From NCBI GenBank assembly GCA_030601965.1, contig JAUWAR010000074.1, forward strand, positions 1-6,483: a stretch of 6,483 nt of DNA. Reading direction: 5' to 3'. Under the pieces are notes generated by a model. It saw only the letters and a list, made by a program, of their open reading frames with translations. It made no database searches and had not been told where the DNA came from. The position numbers were made by a program, and so were the translations under genes. This DNA comes from a bacterium (GTDB lineage: Bacteria; Hydrothermota; UBA3073; JACQXS01; JAUWAR01). Shown here in pieces: positions 1 through 5,671 of this stretch; position 1 is the first letter of the stretch, and every line of letters starts with the position of its first letter.

Positions 1-98
1 AAAAAGGAAGCACTTTCAGTATAGACAAAGAGGAAGCTTTGAAAAAGCATCTTGAGACCCTTAAACCTGAAGATTTTGGGAAATATAAACTGAAATGA
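1..98 (+). CDS. C-terminal end of an unidentified protein
   Basis: An open frame enters the window (first full codon at 3) and ends at TGA 96-98, giving 31 visible residues. The tail is lysine- and glutamate-rich, contains EEALKKHLETLKPEDFGKY, and ends in KLK. I do not recognise the family. In Firmicutes the gene before clpC is often mcsB, but nothing in this tail identifies it as such. The stop overlaps the clpC start as ATGA, so the two genes are probably co-transcribed and translationally coupled. The reading frame is well supported by this overlap; the function is unknown. Confidence 0.6.
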   Translation, partial: KGSTFSIDKEEALKKHLETLKPEDFGKYKLK

Positions 99-2494
99 AC
101 CCACAATTTACAAAAAGGGCAAGAAATGTTCTCTATATGGCAAAGAAGGGGGCATTAAGCCTGGGTAGTGATGCAGTGGGAAGTGAGCATATCCTTCTGG
201 CAATTATCAAACAAGGTAGTGGAGTAGCCGTTACTGCACTTGCAAACCTGGGGATTGACTTGAATGCAGTTTATCAGGAGATTGTTTCTTTGCAGCTCCC
301 CACAGGTGGAACCAGCGTAGTAGGAGATATCCCTTTTAACCAGGATGCAAGGAAGGTTCTTTCTTATGCAGAGGAAGAGGCAAGGGAAATGGGAGATACA
401 TATATTGGAACAGAACACTTACTTTTGGGTATTATAAGAGATGAAAAGGGGGTTGGAGCAAGTGTGCTTTCTAAATTTGGAGCCGAGATAGATGCAGTAA
501 GAGAGGAAACCCTCTCATTACTTTCTTCTGAGCCTGAACCCGGTCAAAAACCAAAGCAGAAGAAGACCAAAACTCCTGCCCTTGACCACTTTACAAGAGA
601 TATTACACATCTTGCGAGCGAAGGAAAACTTGACCCCATTGTTGGAAGGGAGAAAGAGATAGAAAGATTGATGGAAGTGCTTTGCAGAAGAAAGAAAAAT
701 AATGCTGCACTTATTGGAGAACCAGGTGTTGGGAAAACTGCCATCGTTGAGGCACTTGGCCAAAAAATTGCAGATGGAAAGGTCTCATCAATTCTTGCGA
801 ACTCTCGGGTTCTTGCACTTGACCTTGCCGCAGTGGTAGCTGGCACAAAATATAGAGGACAATTTGAAGAACGATTAAAGGCAGTTTTAAATGAGACAAG
901 AACTGCAGGAAATGTTATTATCTTTATAGATGAACTGCACACCCTTGTGGGCGCTGGTGGGGCTGAAGGTGCTATGGATGCGTCTAATATGCTTAAACCT
1001 GCTCTGGCAAGAGGAGAAATTCAGTGTATAGGCGCTACAACTATGAATGAGTATAGAAAATATATAGAAAAGGATGGGGCACTTGAAAGGAGATTTCAAC
1101 CTATTCAGGTTGCACCTCCTTCTGTTTCTGATACCATAGCAATCTTGAGAGGTCTTCGCAAGAAATATGAAGAGCATCACAATATTCACTATACAGATAG
1201 TGCTCTTGTTGAAGCCTCAACTCTGGCAGATAGATATATTTCTGATAGATTTTTGCCAGATAAGGCAATAGATGTAATGGATGAGGCAGGAAGTAGAGCT
1301 AAACTAAAAGCAAGGAAAAGAATACCTGTGGAGTTACAAAAGAAAGTTAAACTTCTTGAGGAGGAAAAGGTTAAAGCTGTGGAGGGTCAAAATTTTGAGA
1401 GAGCTGCAAAAATTAGAGATGAGAAAAGCAAGTTAGAAAATGAGATTAAGACTATTGAAAAAGGGAAACGAAGAATCGTATCTACTGAAGATATAAGATA
1501 TGCCATTTCTCTATGGACAGGGATTCCACTTACCAAACTCAAGCAAAAAGAGCAAGAGAGACTTCTTGAAATGGAGGGTAAACTTCGGTCTAAAGTCGTT
1601 GGTCAGGAAGAGGCAATTAGTGTGATTTCAAAGGCTATAAGACGTTCAAGAACAGGACTCAAAGACCCGGATAGGCCAATTGGTTCCTTTGTCTTTCTTG
1701 GACCAACCGGAGTTGGCAAAACTTATCTTGCAGAGAAACTGGCTGAATTCCTGTTTGATTCAGAAAATGCACTCGTAAGACTTGATATGTCAGAGTATAT
1801 GGAAAAATTTAATGTCTCAAGACTTATAGGTGCACCACCTGGATATGTTGGATACGAGGAGGGAGGACAACTTACAGAGAGAGTCCGGAGGCAACCATAT
1901 TCTGTGGTGCTTTTAGACGAGATAGAAAAGGCACATCCAGATGTGTTTAATATATTACTTCAGATACTTGAAGATGGAACGCTCACAGATTCTTTTGGAA
2001 GAAGAGTAGATTTCCGAAATACTGTGCTTATTATGACATCAAATATTGGCACAAAAGAGATAAAAAGGACAAAAGTTGGTTTTGAAACAAAGGAAGGGAC
2101 TGATTACGAGACAATGAAAAAGGACCTCCTTGAAGATGTAAAGAAAACATTTAATCCCGAATTTCTAAACAGGATAGACGAGACGATTGTATTTCATGAA
2201 TTAAGCAAGGAAGATATGAGAAAAATAGTGGAGATTCTTTTTGAGGAACTAAAGGGAAGGGTGAAAGAAAAAAATATAGAAGTAGAACTTTCAGATAGTG
2301 CAAAGGAGCTTTTGATAGACAAAGGATTTGACCCAAGTTATGGTGCAAGACCTTTGAGAAGGGCTTTACAGCGGATACTTGAGGACCCATTATCAGAAGA
2401 AGTGCTGAAACAGGGCTATAAAAGAGGATTAAAGGTTAATGCAACACGAAAAGGAGATAGGCTTGCCTTTGTGCCATCTACAAAATCCCCATAG
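95..2494 (+). CDS. clpC: ClpC-type AAA+ unfoldase, ATPase subunit of the Clp protease
   Basis: A cytosolic Hsp100 unfoldase that threads substrates into the ClpP peptidase using ATP. It has 799 residues, close to the usual size of about 810. Two Clp_N repeats lie at about 1-70 and 77-143. The first AAA+ ring has Walker A GEPGVGKT (208-215), pore loop KYRG (252-255), Walker B IIFIDE (275-280) and arginines 332-333. A short middle domain with a UVR-like coiled coil (about 411-455) marks it as ClpC, since ClpB has a much longer one. The second ring has Walker A GPTGVGKT (536-543), pore loop GYVG (583-586), Walker B VVLLDE (604-609), sensor-1 N650, arginine finger R693 and sensor-2 GAR (750-752). 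The tripeptide VGF (661-663) lies where the ClpP-docking loop sits, so it should be a protease partner and not only a chaperone. There is no strong Shine-Dalgarno; the start overlaps the upstream stop (ATGA), which suggests coupled translation. No CtsR-type operator is visible because the operon start lies outside the window. Confidence 0.96.
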   Translation: MNPQFTKRARNVLYMAKKGALSLGSDAVGSEHILLAIIKQGSGVAVTALANLGIDLNAVYQEIVSLQLPTGGTSVVGDIPFNQDARKVLSYAEEEAREMGDTYIGTEHLLLGIIRDEKGVGASVLSKFGAEIDAVREETLSLLSSEPEPGQKPKQKKTKTPALDHFTRDITHLASEGKLDPIVGREKEIERLMEVLCRRKKNNAALIGEPGVGKTAIVEALGQKIADGKVSSILANSRVLALDLAAVVAGTKYRGQFEERLKAVLNETRTAGNVIIFIDELHTLVGAGGAEGAMDASNMLKPALARGEIQCIGATTMNEYRKYIEKDGALERRFQPIQVAPPSVSDTIAILRGLRKKYEEHHNIHYTDSALVEASTLADRYISDRFLPDKAIDVMDEAGSRAKLKARKRIPVELQKKVKLLEEEKVKAVEGQNFERAAKIRDEKSKLENEIKTIEKGKRRIVSTEDIRYAISLWTGIPLTKLKQKEQERLLEMEGKLRSKVVGQEEAISVISKAIRRSRTGLKDPDRPIGSFVFLGPTGVGKTYLAEKLAEFLFDSENALVRLDMSEYMEKFNVSRLIGAPPGYVGYEEGGQLTERVRRQPYSVVLLDEIEKAHPDVFNILLQILEDGTLTDSFGRRVDFRNTVLIMTSNIGTKEIKRTKVGFETKEGTDYETMKKDLLEDVKKTFNPEFLNRIDETIVFHELSKEDMRKIVEILFEELKGRVKEKNIEVELSDSAKELLIDKGFDPSYGARPLRRALQRILEDPLSEEVLKQGYKRGLKVNATRKGDRLAFVPSTKSP

Positions 2495-2501
2495 GTTAAT
2501 C

Positions 2502-2536
2502 GGTTATTAGTTATTGGTTATTAGTTATTAGTTTTT
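2502..2536 (+). repeat. Heptanucleotide tandem repeat, GGTTATT/AGTTATT type
   Basis: Five consecutive 7-base units start 8 bases after the clpC stop: GGTTATT and AGTTATT alternate for four units (2502-2529), then a decayed AGTTTTT (2530-2536). The sequence is intergenic. Heptanucleotide short tandem repeats are known in several bacterial lineages, for example the STRR sequences of cyanobacteria, but this unit is only described here from sight. Confidence 0.8.
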
Positions 2537-2539
2537 TAA

Positions 2540-2560
2540 ACTATGAACCATGAACCTATT
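2540..2560 (+). repeat. Second heptanucleotide repeat, ACTATGA/ACCATGA type
   Basis: Three 7-base units, ACTATGA (2540-2546), ACCATGA (2547-2553) and the diverged ACCTATT (2554-2560), follow the first tract after three bases. The unit differs from the neighbouring tract but the period is the same. It is short, so chance cannot be excluded by itself; the neighbouring tracts make it more credible. Confidence 0.55.
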
Positions 2561-2578
2561 GGGTAAAGAAAGAGGTTG

Positions 2579-3322
2579 ATGGTAAAATCTCCTTTTCTGT
2601 TCTCTGTCCTCTGTTTTCTGTCCTCTCTCGTTCCTATTTGGACTTACAGTGCATTTGAAGACTTATCTCCTCTGGAGTACAAAACTTTAGTTTTGCCTTC
2701 AACACCCAAGATTGAACTGACTTATGTACAACCATTTGGAATGTTGCATTATGCGAGGTTCTCTTGTTTGTGGAAGGGGTTAATGTTTGGATGCTCAACA
2801 TTTGGAGGAGAAGTTTATAGAGAAAACGAACTCTTATTTGGTTACTGTGGCAAGAAGGGATTATCTCAAAGAGATTTCTACTATGGAATTTCCGCAAAAG
2901 TGATGAACCTTGTAATAAAGGATTATGGAAGCAGTTGGACAATTGGACTGAGTGGTGGAATAATGATTCCCATAGAGCAGACATTGATTTCCATCGCCCT
3001 TATTAATTTTAACAATCCCGGTATTGGAGAAGAGGAAATCACAAGGAGGATTCTTGGAGGTATTACTATATTCCCTGTTGACAATTTCAGATTGAATTTT
3101 GGGATTTATAAGGAAGAGGGCTATCCTGTGGAAATAATGGTAAACAACAGAATAACCTTAAATGAGTATTTTGAACTTGGATTTGGAATTAAAACCATTC
3201 CTACTTGTTATACTGCTGGGGTGATTTTCCATATAAAGAATATAGACTTTTCATATTCAGTAAGGACTCACGAAACTTTAGACTTAACACATATTATTTC
3301 TTTAGGTTATTTGCTAAAATAA
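2579..3322 (+). CDS. Secreted protein, probable outer-membrane beta-barrel
   Basis: The protein has 247 residues from ATG 2579. A purine-rich AGAGG at 2571-2575 lies 3 bases upstream; a TTG at 2576 would leave no spacing, so the ATG is preferred. Residues 2-25 form a signal peptide: a lysine at 3, a hydrophobic core FLFSVLCFLSSLV and a likely cleavage after YSA, just before FEDLSPLEYK. The mature part is rich in alternating polar/hydrophobic stretches with glycine and aromatic residues (for example YYGISAKV, WTIGLSGGIMI, FELGFGIKTI, IDFSYSVRTH). It ends with THIISLGYLLK, the kind of final strand seen in PorV/UPF0164-like barrel proteins. That resemblance is by eye, so the family is not certain and no substrate can be inferred. 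The gene follows clpC after 84 bases with no clear terminator or promoter between, so read-through is possible. Four cysteines lie in the first half of the mature protein and a fifth near residue 210, which is unusual for a barrel. Confidence 0.8.
   Translation: MVKSPFLFSVLCFLSSLVPIWTYSAFEDLSPLEYKTLVLPSTPKIELTYVQPFGMLHYARFSCLWKGLMFGCSTFGGEVYRENELLFGYCGKKGLSQRDFYYGISAKVMNLVIKDYGSSWTIGLSGGIMIPIEQTLISIALINFNNPGIGEEEITRRILGGITIFPVDNFRLNFGIYKEEGYPVEIMVNNRITLNEYFELGFGIKTIPTCYTAGVIFHIKNIDFSYSVRTHETLDLTHIISLGYLLK
2596..2630 (+). repeat. Third heptanucleotide repeat, inside the signal-peptide codons
   Basis: Units TCTGTTC (2596-2602), TCTGTCC (2603-2609), TCTGTTT (2610-2616), TCTGTCC (2617-2623) and the decayed TCTCTCG (2624-2630) run in register with period 7. 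The tract encodes most of the hydrophobic core of the signal peptide. Because 7 is not a multiple of 3, the unit is read in all three frames in turn. TCTGTCC contains no stop in any of them and gives mainly Ser, Val, Leu, Cys and Pro. Confidence 0.8.
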
Positions 3323-3332
3323 ATCCTTGATA

Positions 3333-3635
3333 TCAAATATTTCTATAAGTGCGTTCACTACGGCGAACCACACCATCTATAATAACCAAATTCTCTTTGT
3401 CAAAGATACTATAAATAATGCGATAACGACCTATCCGAAGACGATATCTATGAGCATCTAATTTCTTTACACCTCTGGGACGAGGATTATGTGCTAATCC
3501 CTTGATTGCTTGTGCTACACGAGTATAAATCTCTCCAGGTATCTCATCTATTTCTTTTTCAACCCTGGTACTGGCAAGATCTACTTTATAGATATTACTT
3601 ATTCCTTGTCTTTCTTTCTGCATCATATCGTGCAA
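3333..3635 (-). CDS. RelE/ParE-family toxin
   Basis: A 100-residue protein (97 from the inner ATG 3626) with the RelE/ParE layout. YKVDLASTRVEKEIDEIP at about 16-33 is followed by an amphipathic helical pair containing NPRPRGVKKL (50-59), then the core strands RYRLRIGRYRIIYSI (63-77) and the end VVRRSERTYRNI. Basic residues at 65, 67, 70, 91 and 92 and Tyr97 match the arginines and C-terminal tyrosine that ribosome-dependent RelE mRNases use. By family it would be a translation-inhibiting endoribonuclease or a ParE-type gyrase poison; the sequence favours RelE. It overlaps the antitoxin gene by 41 bases at the TTG start. The TTG at 3635 has AAAGGG 7 bases upstream; the ATGs at 3626 and 3623 are alternatives. 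It converges on the barrel gene with 10 bases between the stops. Confidence 0.88.
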   Translation of the reverse strand: MHDMMQKERQGISNIYKVDLASTRVEKEIDEIPGEIYTRVAQAIKGLAHNPRPRGVKKLDAHRYRLRIGRYRIIYSIFDKENLVIIDGVVRRSERTYRNI

Positions 3636-3852
3636 ATGGGCGCCCTTTGCCAGTTCTATATTCTGTTTCTCCCTTCTCTGCTATTTTCAAATCTTCAATG
3701 TTCTCAAGAAGTTCTACCAGAGTGTGATACCGAGTGGCATCAACGACAATTCCTTTTACCTTCTCTCCTTCCATGAGAGTAAGTGGTTTTTGTTTAAAGA
3801 GTTTTTGCAAAGAATGAATAACATCATCAGATACACTTAAAGTTCTTTCCAT
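3595..3852 (-). CDS. Phd/YefM-like antitoxin
   Basis: An 85-residue partner of the RelE-like toxin. AGGAGG at 3858-3863 lies 5 bases before ATG 3852, an excellent ribosome site. The middle, VKGIVVDATRYHTLVELLENIEDLKIAEKG split over about 32-61, resembles the second half of Phd/YefM antitoxins: a strand, then an aspartate/tyrosine turn and a long helix rich in Leu and Glu. The N-terminal 30 residues (RTLSVSDDVIHSLQKLF) do not obviously match the usual YefM DNA-binding part, so RelB-like or another antitoxin type is possible. The basic tail (RPFARYDAERKTRNK) is a probable toxin-binding or disordered end. By analogy it would bind and neutralise the toxin and repress its own promoter. Order (antitoxin first) and overlap with the toxin are typical of type II systems. 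Confidence 0.82.
   Translation of the reverse strand: MERTLSVSDDVIHSLQKLFKQKPLTLMEGEKVKGIVVDATRYHTLVELLENIEDLKIAEKGETEYRTGKGRPFARYDAERKTRNK
3643..3648 (-). promoter_or_regulatory. Toxin ribosome binding site inside the antitoxin gene
   Basis: AAAGGG on the minus strand, 7 bases before TTG 3635, decides in favour of the longer toxin start. It lies within antitoxin codons, so toxin translation is probably coupled to that of the antitoxin. Confidence 0.4.
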
Positions 3853-3874
3853 GAATTCCTCCTATTTTTCATTA

Positions 3875-3904
3875 AATATACTATACAATTTATTTTAATG
3901 TCAA
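3875..3904 (-). promoter_or_regulatory. Predicted promoter of the toxin-antitoxin operon
   Basis: On the minus strand, TTGACA (3899-3904, a perfect -35) is followed after 18 bases by TATATT (3875-3880, five of six to TATAAT). The start would be near 3868, about 15 bases before the antitoxin ATG, leaving room for its AGGAGG. A TATA-G-TATA near-palindrome overlaps the -10 (about 3877-3885) and could be the operator for antitoxin autorepression. The last point is inference. Confidence 0.6.
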
Positions 3905-3946
3905 GATATAATACAAAGATTTTTTCTCCAAGACATTTTTATTTTC

Positions 3947-3975
3947 TTGACTTCCACCAAAATCAAAAATATAGT
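3947..3975 (+). promoter_or_regulatory. Predicted sigma70-type promoter for the nuclease leader
   Basis: TTGACT (3947-3952) and TATAGT (3970-3975) are separated by exactly 17 bases, each five of six to consensus. Transcription would begin near 3982, giving a leader of about 165 bases before the nuclease ATG. It is divergent from the toxin-antitoxin promoter, with the two -35 boxes 42 bases apart. Confidence 0.65.
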
Positions 3976-3986
3976 AATTTAAGGAG

Positions 3987-4073
3987 ATGAATATTTTTGA
4001 ACGGATTTTAGACTCTGCACTGGGATTCACAGAGGACCTATGTGGAGTGAAGAGAGTTACAAATGCTTTTTAG
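3987..4073 (+). CDS. Possible 28-residue leader peptide or broken small gene
   Basis: ATG 3987 to TAG 4071-4073 gives a 28-residue peptide starting MNIFERILDSALGF and ending RVTNAF. AAGGAG at 3981-3986 touches the ATG directly, too close for normal use, and the predicted transcript start is only a few bases away, so initiation would be near-leaderless. After the TAG the same frame stays open for 25 codons and ends at TGA 4149-4151, which overlaps the nuclease ATG. It could be a leader peptide, the remains of a small gene, or chance; the AT-rich context makes stops common, so the long frame is mildly but not strongly surprising. No family is recognised. Confidence 0.3.
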   Translation: MNIFERILDSALGFTEDLCGVKRVTNAF

Positions 4074-4109
4074 CAGGAGTATCAATTGTGGTTGGCCAAT
4101 GTGAATCCC
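4022..4109 (+). repeat. Long-range inverted repeat in the nuclease leader
   Basis: GGGATTCACA (4022-4031) and its exact reverse complement TGTGAATCCC (4100-4109) enclose 68 bases. A small TGCT/AGCA hairpin with a TTTT loop (4064-4075) sits inside. As RNA this would form a closed domain upstream of the nuclease ribosome site. I do not recognise a known riboswitch or RNA family. Confidence 0.5.
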
Positions 4110-4126
4110 CCCTTTGTTTCAAGGGG
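4109..4126 (+). repeat. Hairpin just before the nuclease ribosome binding site
   Basis: CCCCTT (4109-4114) pairs with AAGGGG (4121-4126) around a six-base loop. No T-tract follows, so it is not a normal intrinsic terminator. It stacks directly on the end of the long-range inverted repeat and ends 6 bases before the Shine-Dalgarno. Confidence 0.5.
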
Positions 4127-4132
4127 CAAAAG

Positions 4133-4140
4133 AAAGGAGG
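4133..4140 (+). promoter_or_regulatory. Strong ribosome binding site for the nuclease gene
   Basis: AAAGGAGG with 7 bases to ATG 4148, a near-perfect Shine-Dalgarno, fixes the start of the nuclease gene. Confidence 0.85.
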
Positions 4141-4147
4141 ATAGGTT

Positions 4148-4843
4148 ATGAAACCGTTTTTTAGAGGTATTTCCAGAAAACTAAAAGTACATATAGAAGA
4201 TATATCTGGTCACTTTGGTCATGCGGGAGAACAAGGTTCAAGTAACGAAAAAATTTTAATAGAGTTACTAACTAACTATTTACCAAAAAGATATGCTATA
4301 GGGAGGGGCAAGATAGTTTCCTATAATGAAGAGGATACTAATCAACAAGATGTTATTATTTATGACCCTTATCTTAACTCTCCCCTTTATACCGAAGATG
4401 GTTTTTTAATTGCTGGGATAGAATCTGTTTATGGGGTGATCGAGGTTAAAACAACTTTAAATAAATCTGAGTTAGAAAATGCTAATAATAAAGCGAAATC
4501 TGTTATTACCAAACATCTCCTTCCATCAAGTATTATAAAAAGAGGTCCAGCAGTAATTACGACACAAACTGGAAGTACTTTACCACCAATTGCTATTTGT
4601 TTTGCTTTTAGGTCTGATACTTCTATCGATTCTATAAAGGATAATTTGCTTGAATTAGAAAATCTAAATTCAAATTATTTACATTTAGTAGGAATTTTAG
4701 ATCAAGGAGTTATTTATAAGAACGAGGATACGTGGAATACTGTTAGAGATGATGAAAATGCTTTATTGTATTTTCTAATATACCTAATTGAATATTTGGG
4801 TTTAGTACCAGATAGACAGTTTAAATTAGTCAACTATTTATAA
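4148..4843 (+). CDS. DUF6602-like PD-(D/E)XK putative nuclease
   Basis: A 231-residue protein, most like the DUF6602 family by eye: HAGEQGSSNEKILIELL (25-41), LPKRYAIGRGKIV (45-57), QQDVIIYDP (66-74), then ESVYGVIEVKTTL (92-104). The order Glu34, Asp68, Glu99-x-Lys101 is the PD-(D/E)XK nuclease arrangement, with QxD-like and ExK motifs. This suggests a metal-dependent endonuclease related to restriction enzymes, though no activity or target can be read from the sequence. The C-terminal half (about 130-231) looks like a mixed alpha/beta domain and is not recognised; no membrane segment or signal peptide is seen. The start is fixed by AAAGGAGG. Codons are AT-richer than those of clpC, which hints at transfer. 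It has its own promoter and an elaborate leader, and a HEPN-like gene follows on the same strand. Such proteins are often found near defence genes; a defence role here is inference. Confidence 0.75.
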   Translation: MKPFFRGISRKLKVHIEDISGHFGHAGEQGSSNEKILIELLTNYLPKRYAIGRGKIVSYNEEDTNQQDVIIYDPYLNSPLYTEDGFLIAGIESVYGVIEVKTTLNKSELENANNKAKSVITKHLLPSSIIKRGPAVITTQTGSTLPPIAICFAFRSDTSIDSIKDNLLELENLNSNYLHLVGILDQGVIYKNEDTWNTVRDDENALLYFLIYLIEYLGLVPDRQFKLVNYL

Positions 4844-5024
4844 TTCTTCGCCTAACACAAGAGTCTGTCTAAAGAGTCTTTAAATGGACTATTGGATGTA
4901 CTTTCTATGTATAGACTGTTTATAAGGAAAAGGTTCACCGTAATATTATGAAATATAATAAGTTGGAGAGAAGTGACACTAATTACCTCTTAATATATTC
5001 AATACCTTTTCAAACCTCTAAAAA
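4844..5024 (+). other. Intergenic gap between nuclease and HEPN-like gene
   Basis: 181 AT-rich bases. AAGAGTCT occurs twice in direct orientation (4859-4866 and 4872-4879). TCTGTCTA (4864-4871) and CTGTTTATA (4916-4924) recur in the same order after the next gene. No convincing terminator or consensus promoter is present; a weak GTGACA (4973-4978) and TATATT (4994-4999) pair has only a 15-base spacer. Confidence 0.5.
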
Positions 5025-5579
5025 ATGAAAAATAACGCTTCATTTTTAACCGGGTTTATTTCTCAGTTACAAAAAGAAACAAACTTGGATAGTTCCTCAA
5101 TTGATTTTATTCGTAAACGTGTTGAACCAATTAGTAACAAAATGGAGAAACTCATTAAATTAAATGATGAAATTGCAATTGGAGCATGCGGTGCATTGGT
5201 GGTTGAAAGTATGCTTAATGAACTTATTAAATTGGGTACCACAAAATCAAATTTGCTTTTAGAAAACAGAGATGTTACATTTAGTATGAAAATCTCCATT
5301 GCACGTTGTTTTAACCTAATTGACGGAGAGACTGAGAGTTTACTCAACGCTATAAGAAAAATCAGAAATCATTTTGTGCATCATTTTGAAGGCGGTTCTT
5401 TCAATGATGATGTTAAAGATATGGCTGGGTCAATTAAGACACTCAAAGATAGACTTGTTGCCTTTATCAAGTTTAAGATAAATAAACTTGATAATCGACA
5501 AATCTTTGTTTGGACCATTTCTTTAATAGTCGGAAAATTAGAAGCGAGAAAACTTTTATTAGAACTAAAAAATTCATAG
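5025..5579 (+). CDS. MltR/HEPN-like protein, putative RNase or regulator
   Basis: 184 residues, all-helical by appearance. IAIGACGALVVESMLNELIKL (51-71, split helix), RDVTFSMKISIARCFNLI (82-99) and AIRKIRNHFVHHFEGGSF (109-126) follow the pattern of the MltR (mannitol repressor)/DUF4145-related fold. R114-N-H-F-V-H119 is the R-x4-H signature of HEPN domains, many of which are RNases in toxin and defence systems. MltR itself is a transcription regulator in enteric bacteria, so a regulatory role is the main alternative; no mannitol genes are nearby. ATG 5025 directly follows an in-frame TAA (5019-5021) and has no Shine-Dalgarno (upstream reads CAAACCTCTAAAA), so translation may be weak or leaderless. 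It lies 181 bases after the putative nuclease on the same strand and shares its low GC. Confidence 0.72.
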   Translation: MKNNASFLTGFISQLQKETNLDSSSIDFIRKRVEPISNKMEKLIKLNDEIAIGACGALVVESMLNELIKLGTTKSNLLLENRDVTFSMKISIARCFNLIDGETESLLNAIRKIRNHFVHHFEGGSFNDDVKDMAGSIKTLKDRLVAFIKFKINKLDNRQIFVWTISLIVGKLEARKLLLELKNS

Positions 5580-5583
5580 AGGT

Positions 5584-5605
5584 TCTGTCTAGCATGCTGT
5601 TTATA
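5584..5605 (+). repeat. Second copy of the TCTGTCTA / CTGTTTATA motif pair
   Basis: TCTGTCTA (5584-5591) and CTGTTTATA (5597-5605) repeat, in the same order but closer together, the two motifs found at 4864-4871 and 4916-4924. The pairs therefore bracket the HEPN-like gene. They are short, and chance is a real possibility. Confidence 0.35.
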
Positions 5606-5671
5606 GTTTTACCTTTAGAAAAGATAGAAAAATCACTACTCTAATGGATCTTAAATAAAATGAGGTAGAAT

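Noticed and set aside
155..1189. Several minus-strand ORFs inside clpC (for example 155-418, 544-942, 887-1189)
   Set aside because: They lie opposite a certain gene, overlap each other, have no family resemblance and no ribosome sites; they are antisense shadows.
2530..2542. AGTTTTTTAAACT palindrome after clpC as a terminator
   Set aside because: Only five AT-rich base pairs with a three-base loop and no following T-tract; too weak to end transcription.
2576..2578. TTG start for the barrel gene
   Set aside because: The AGAGG would touch the codon directly; the ATG 3 bases on is better placed and gives the same signal peptide.
2151..2984. Minus-strand ORFs at 2151-2390 and 2634-2984
   Set aside because: Antisense to clpC and the barrel gene, with low-complexity or unconvincing products.
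3506..3776. Two plus-strand ORFs opposite the toxin-antitoxin genes
   Set aside because: The minus-strand pair has clear family patterns, overlap and ribosome sites; the plus-strand frames have none.
3976..4147. Leader as a retron non-coding RNA or a CRISPR-like element
   Set aside because: No reverse transcriptase is nearby and there are no regularly spaced direct repeats; one inverted repeat alone does not support either.
5063..5347. Minus-strand ORF inside the HEPN-like gene
   Set aside because: The plus-strand frame carries the conserved IRKIRNHFVHH pattern; the antisense product is featureless.
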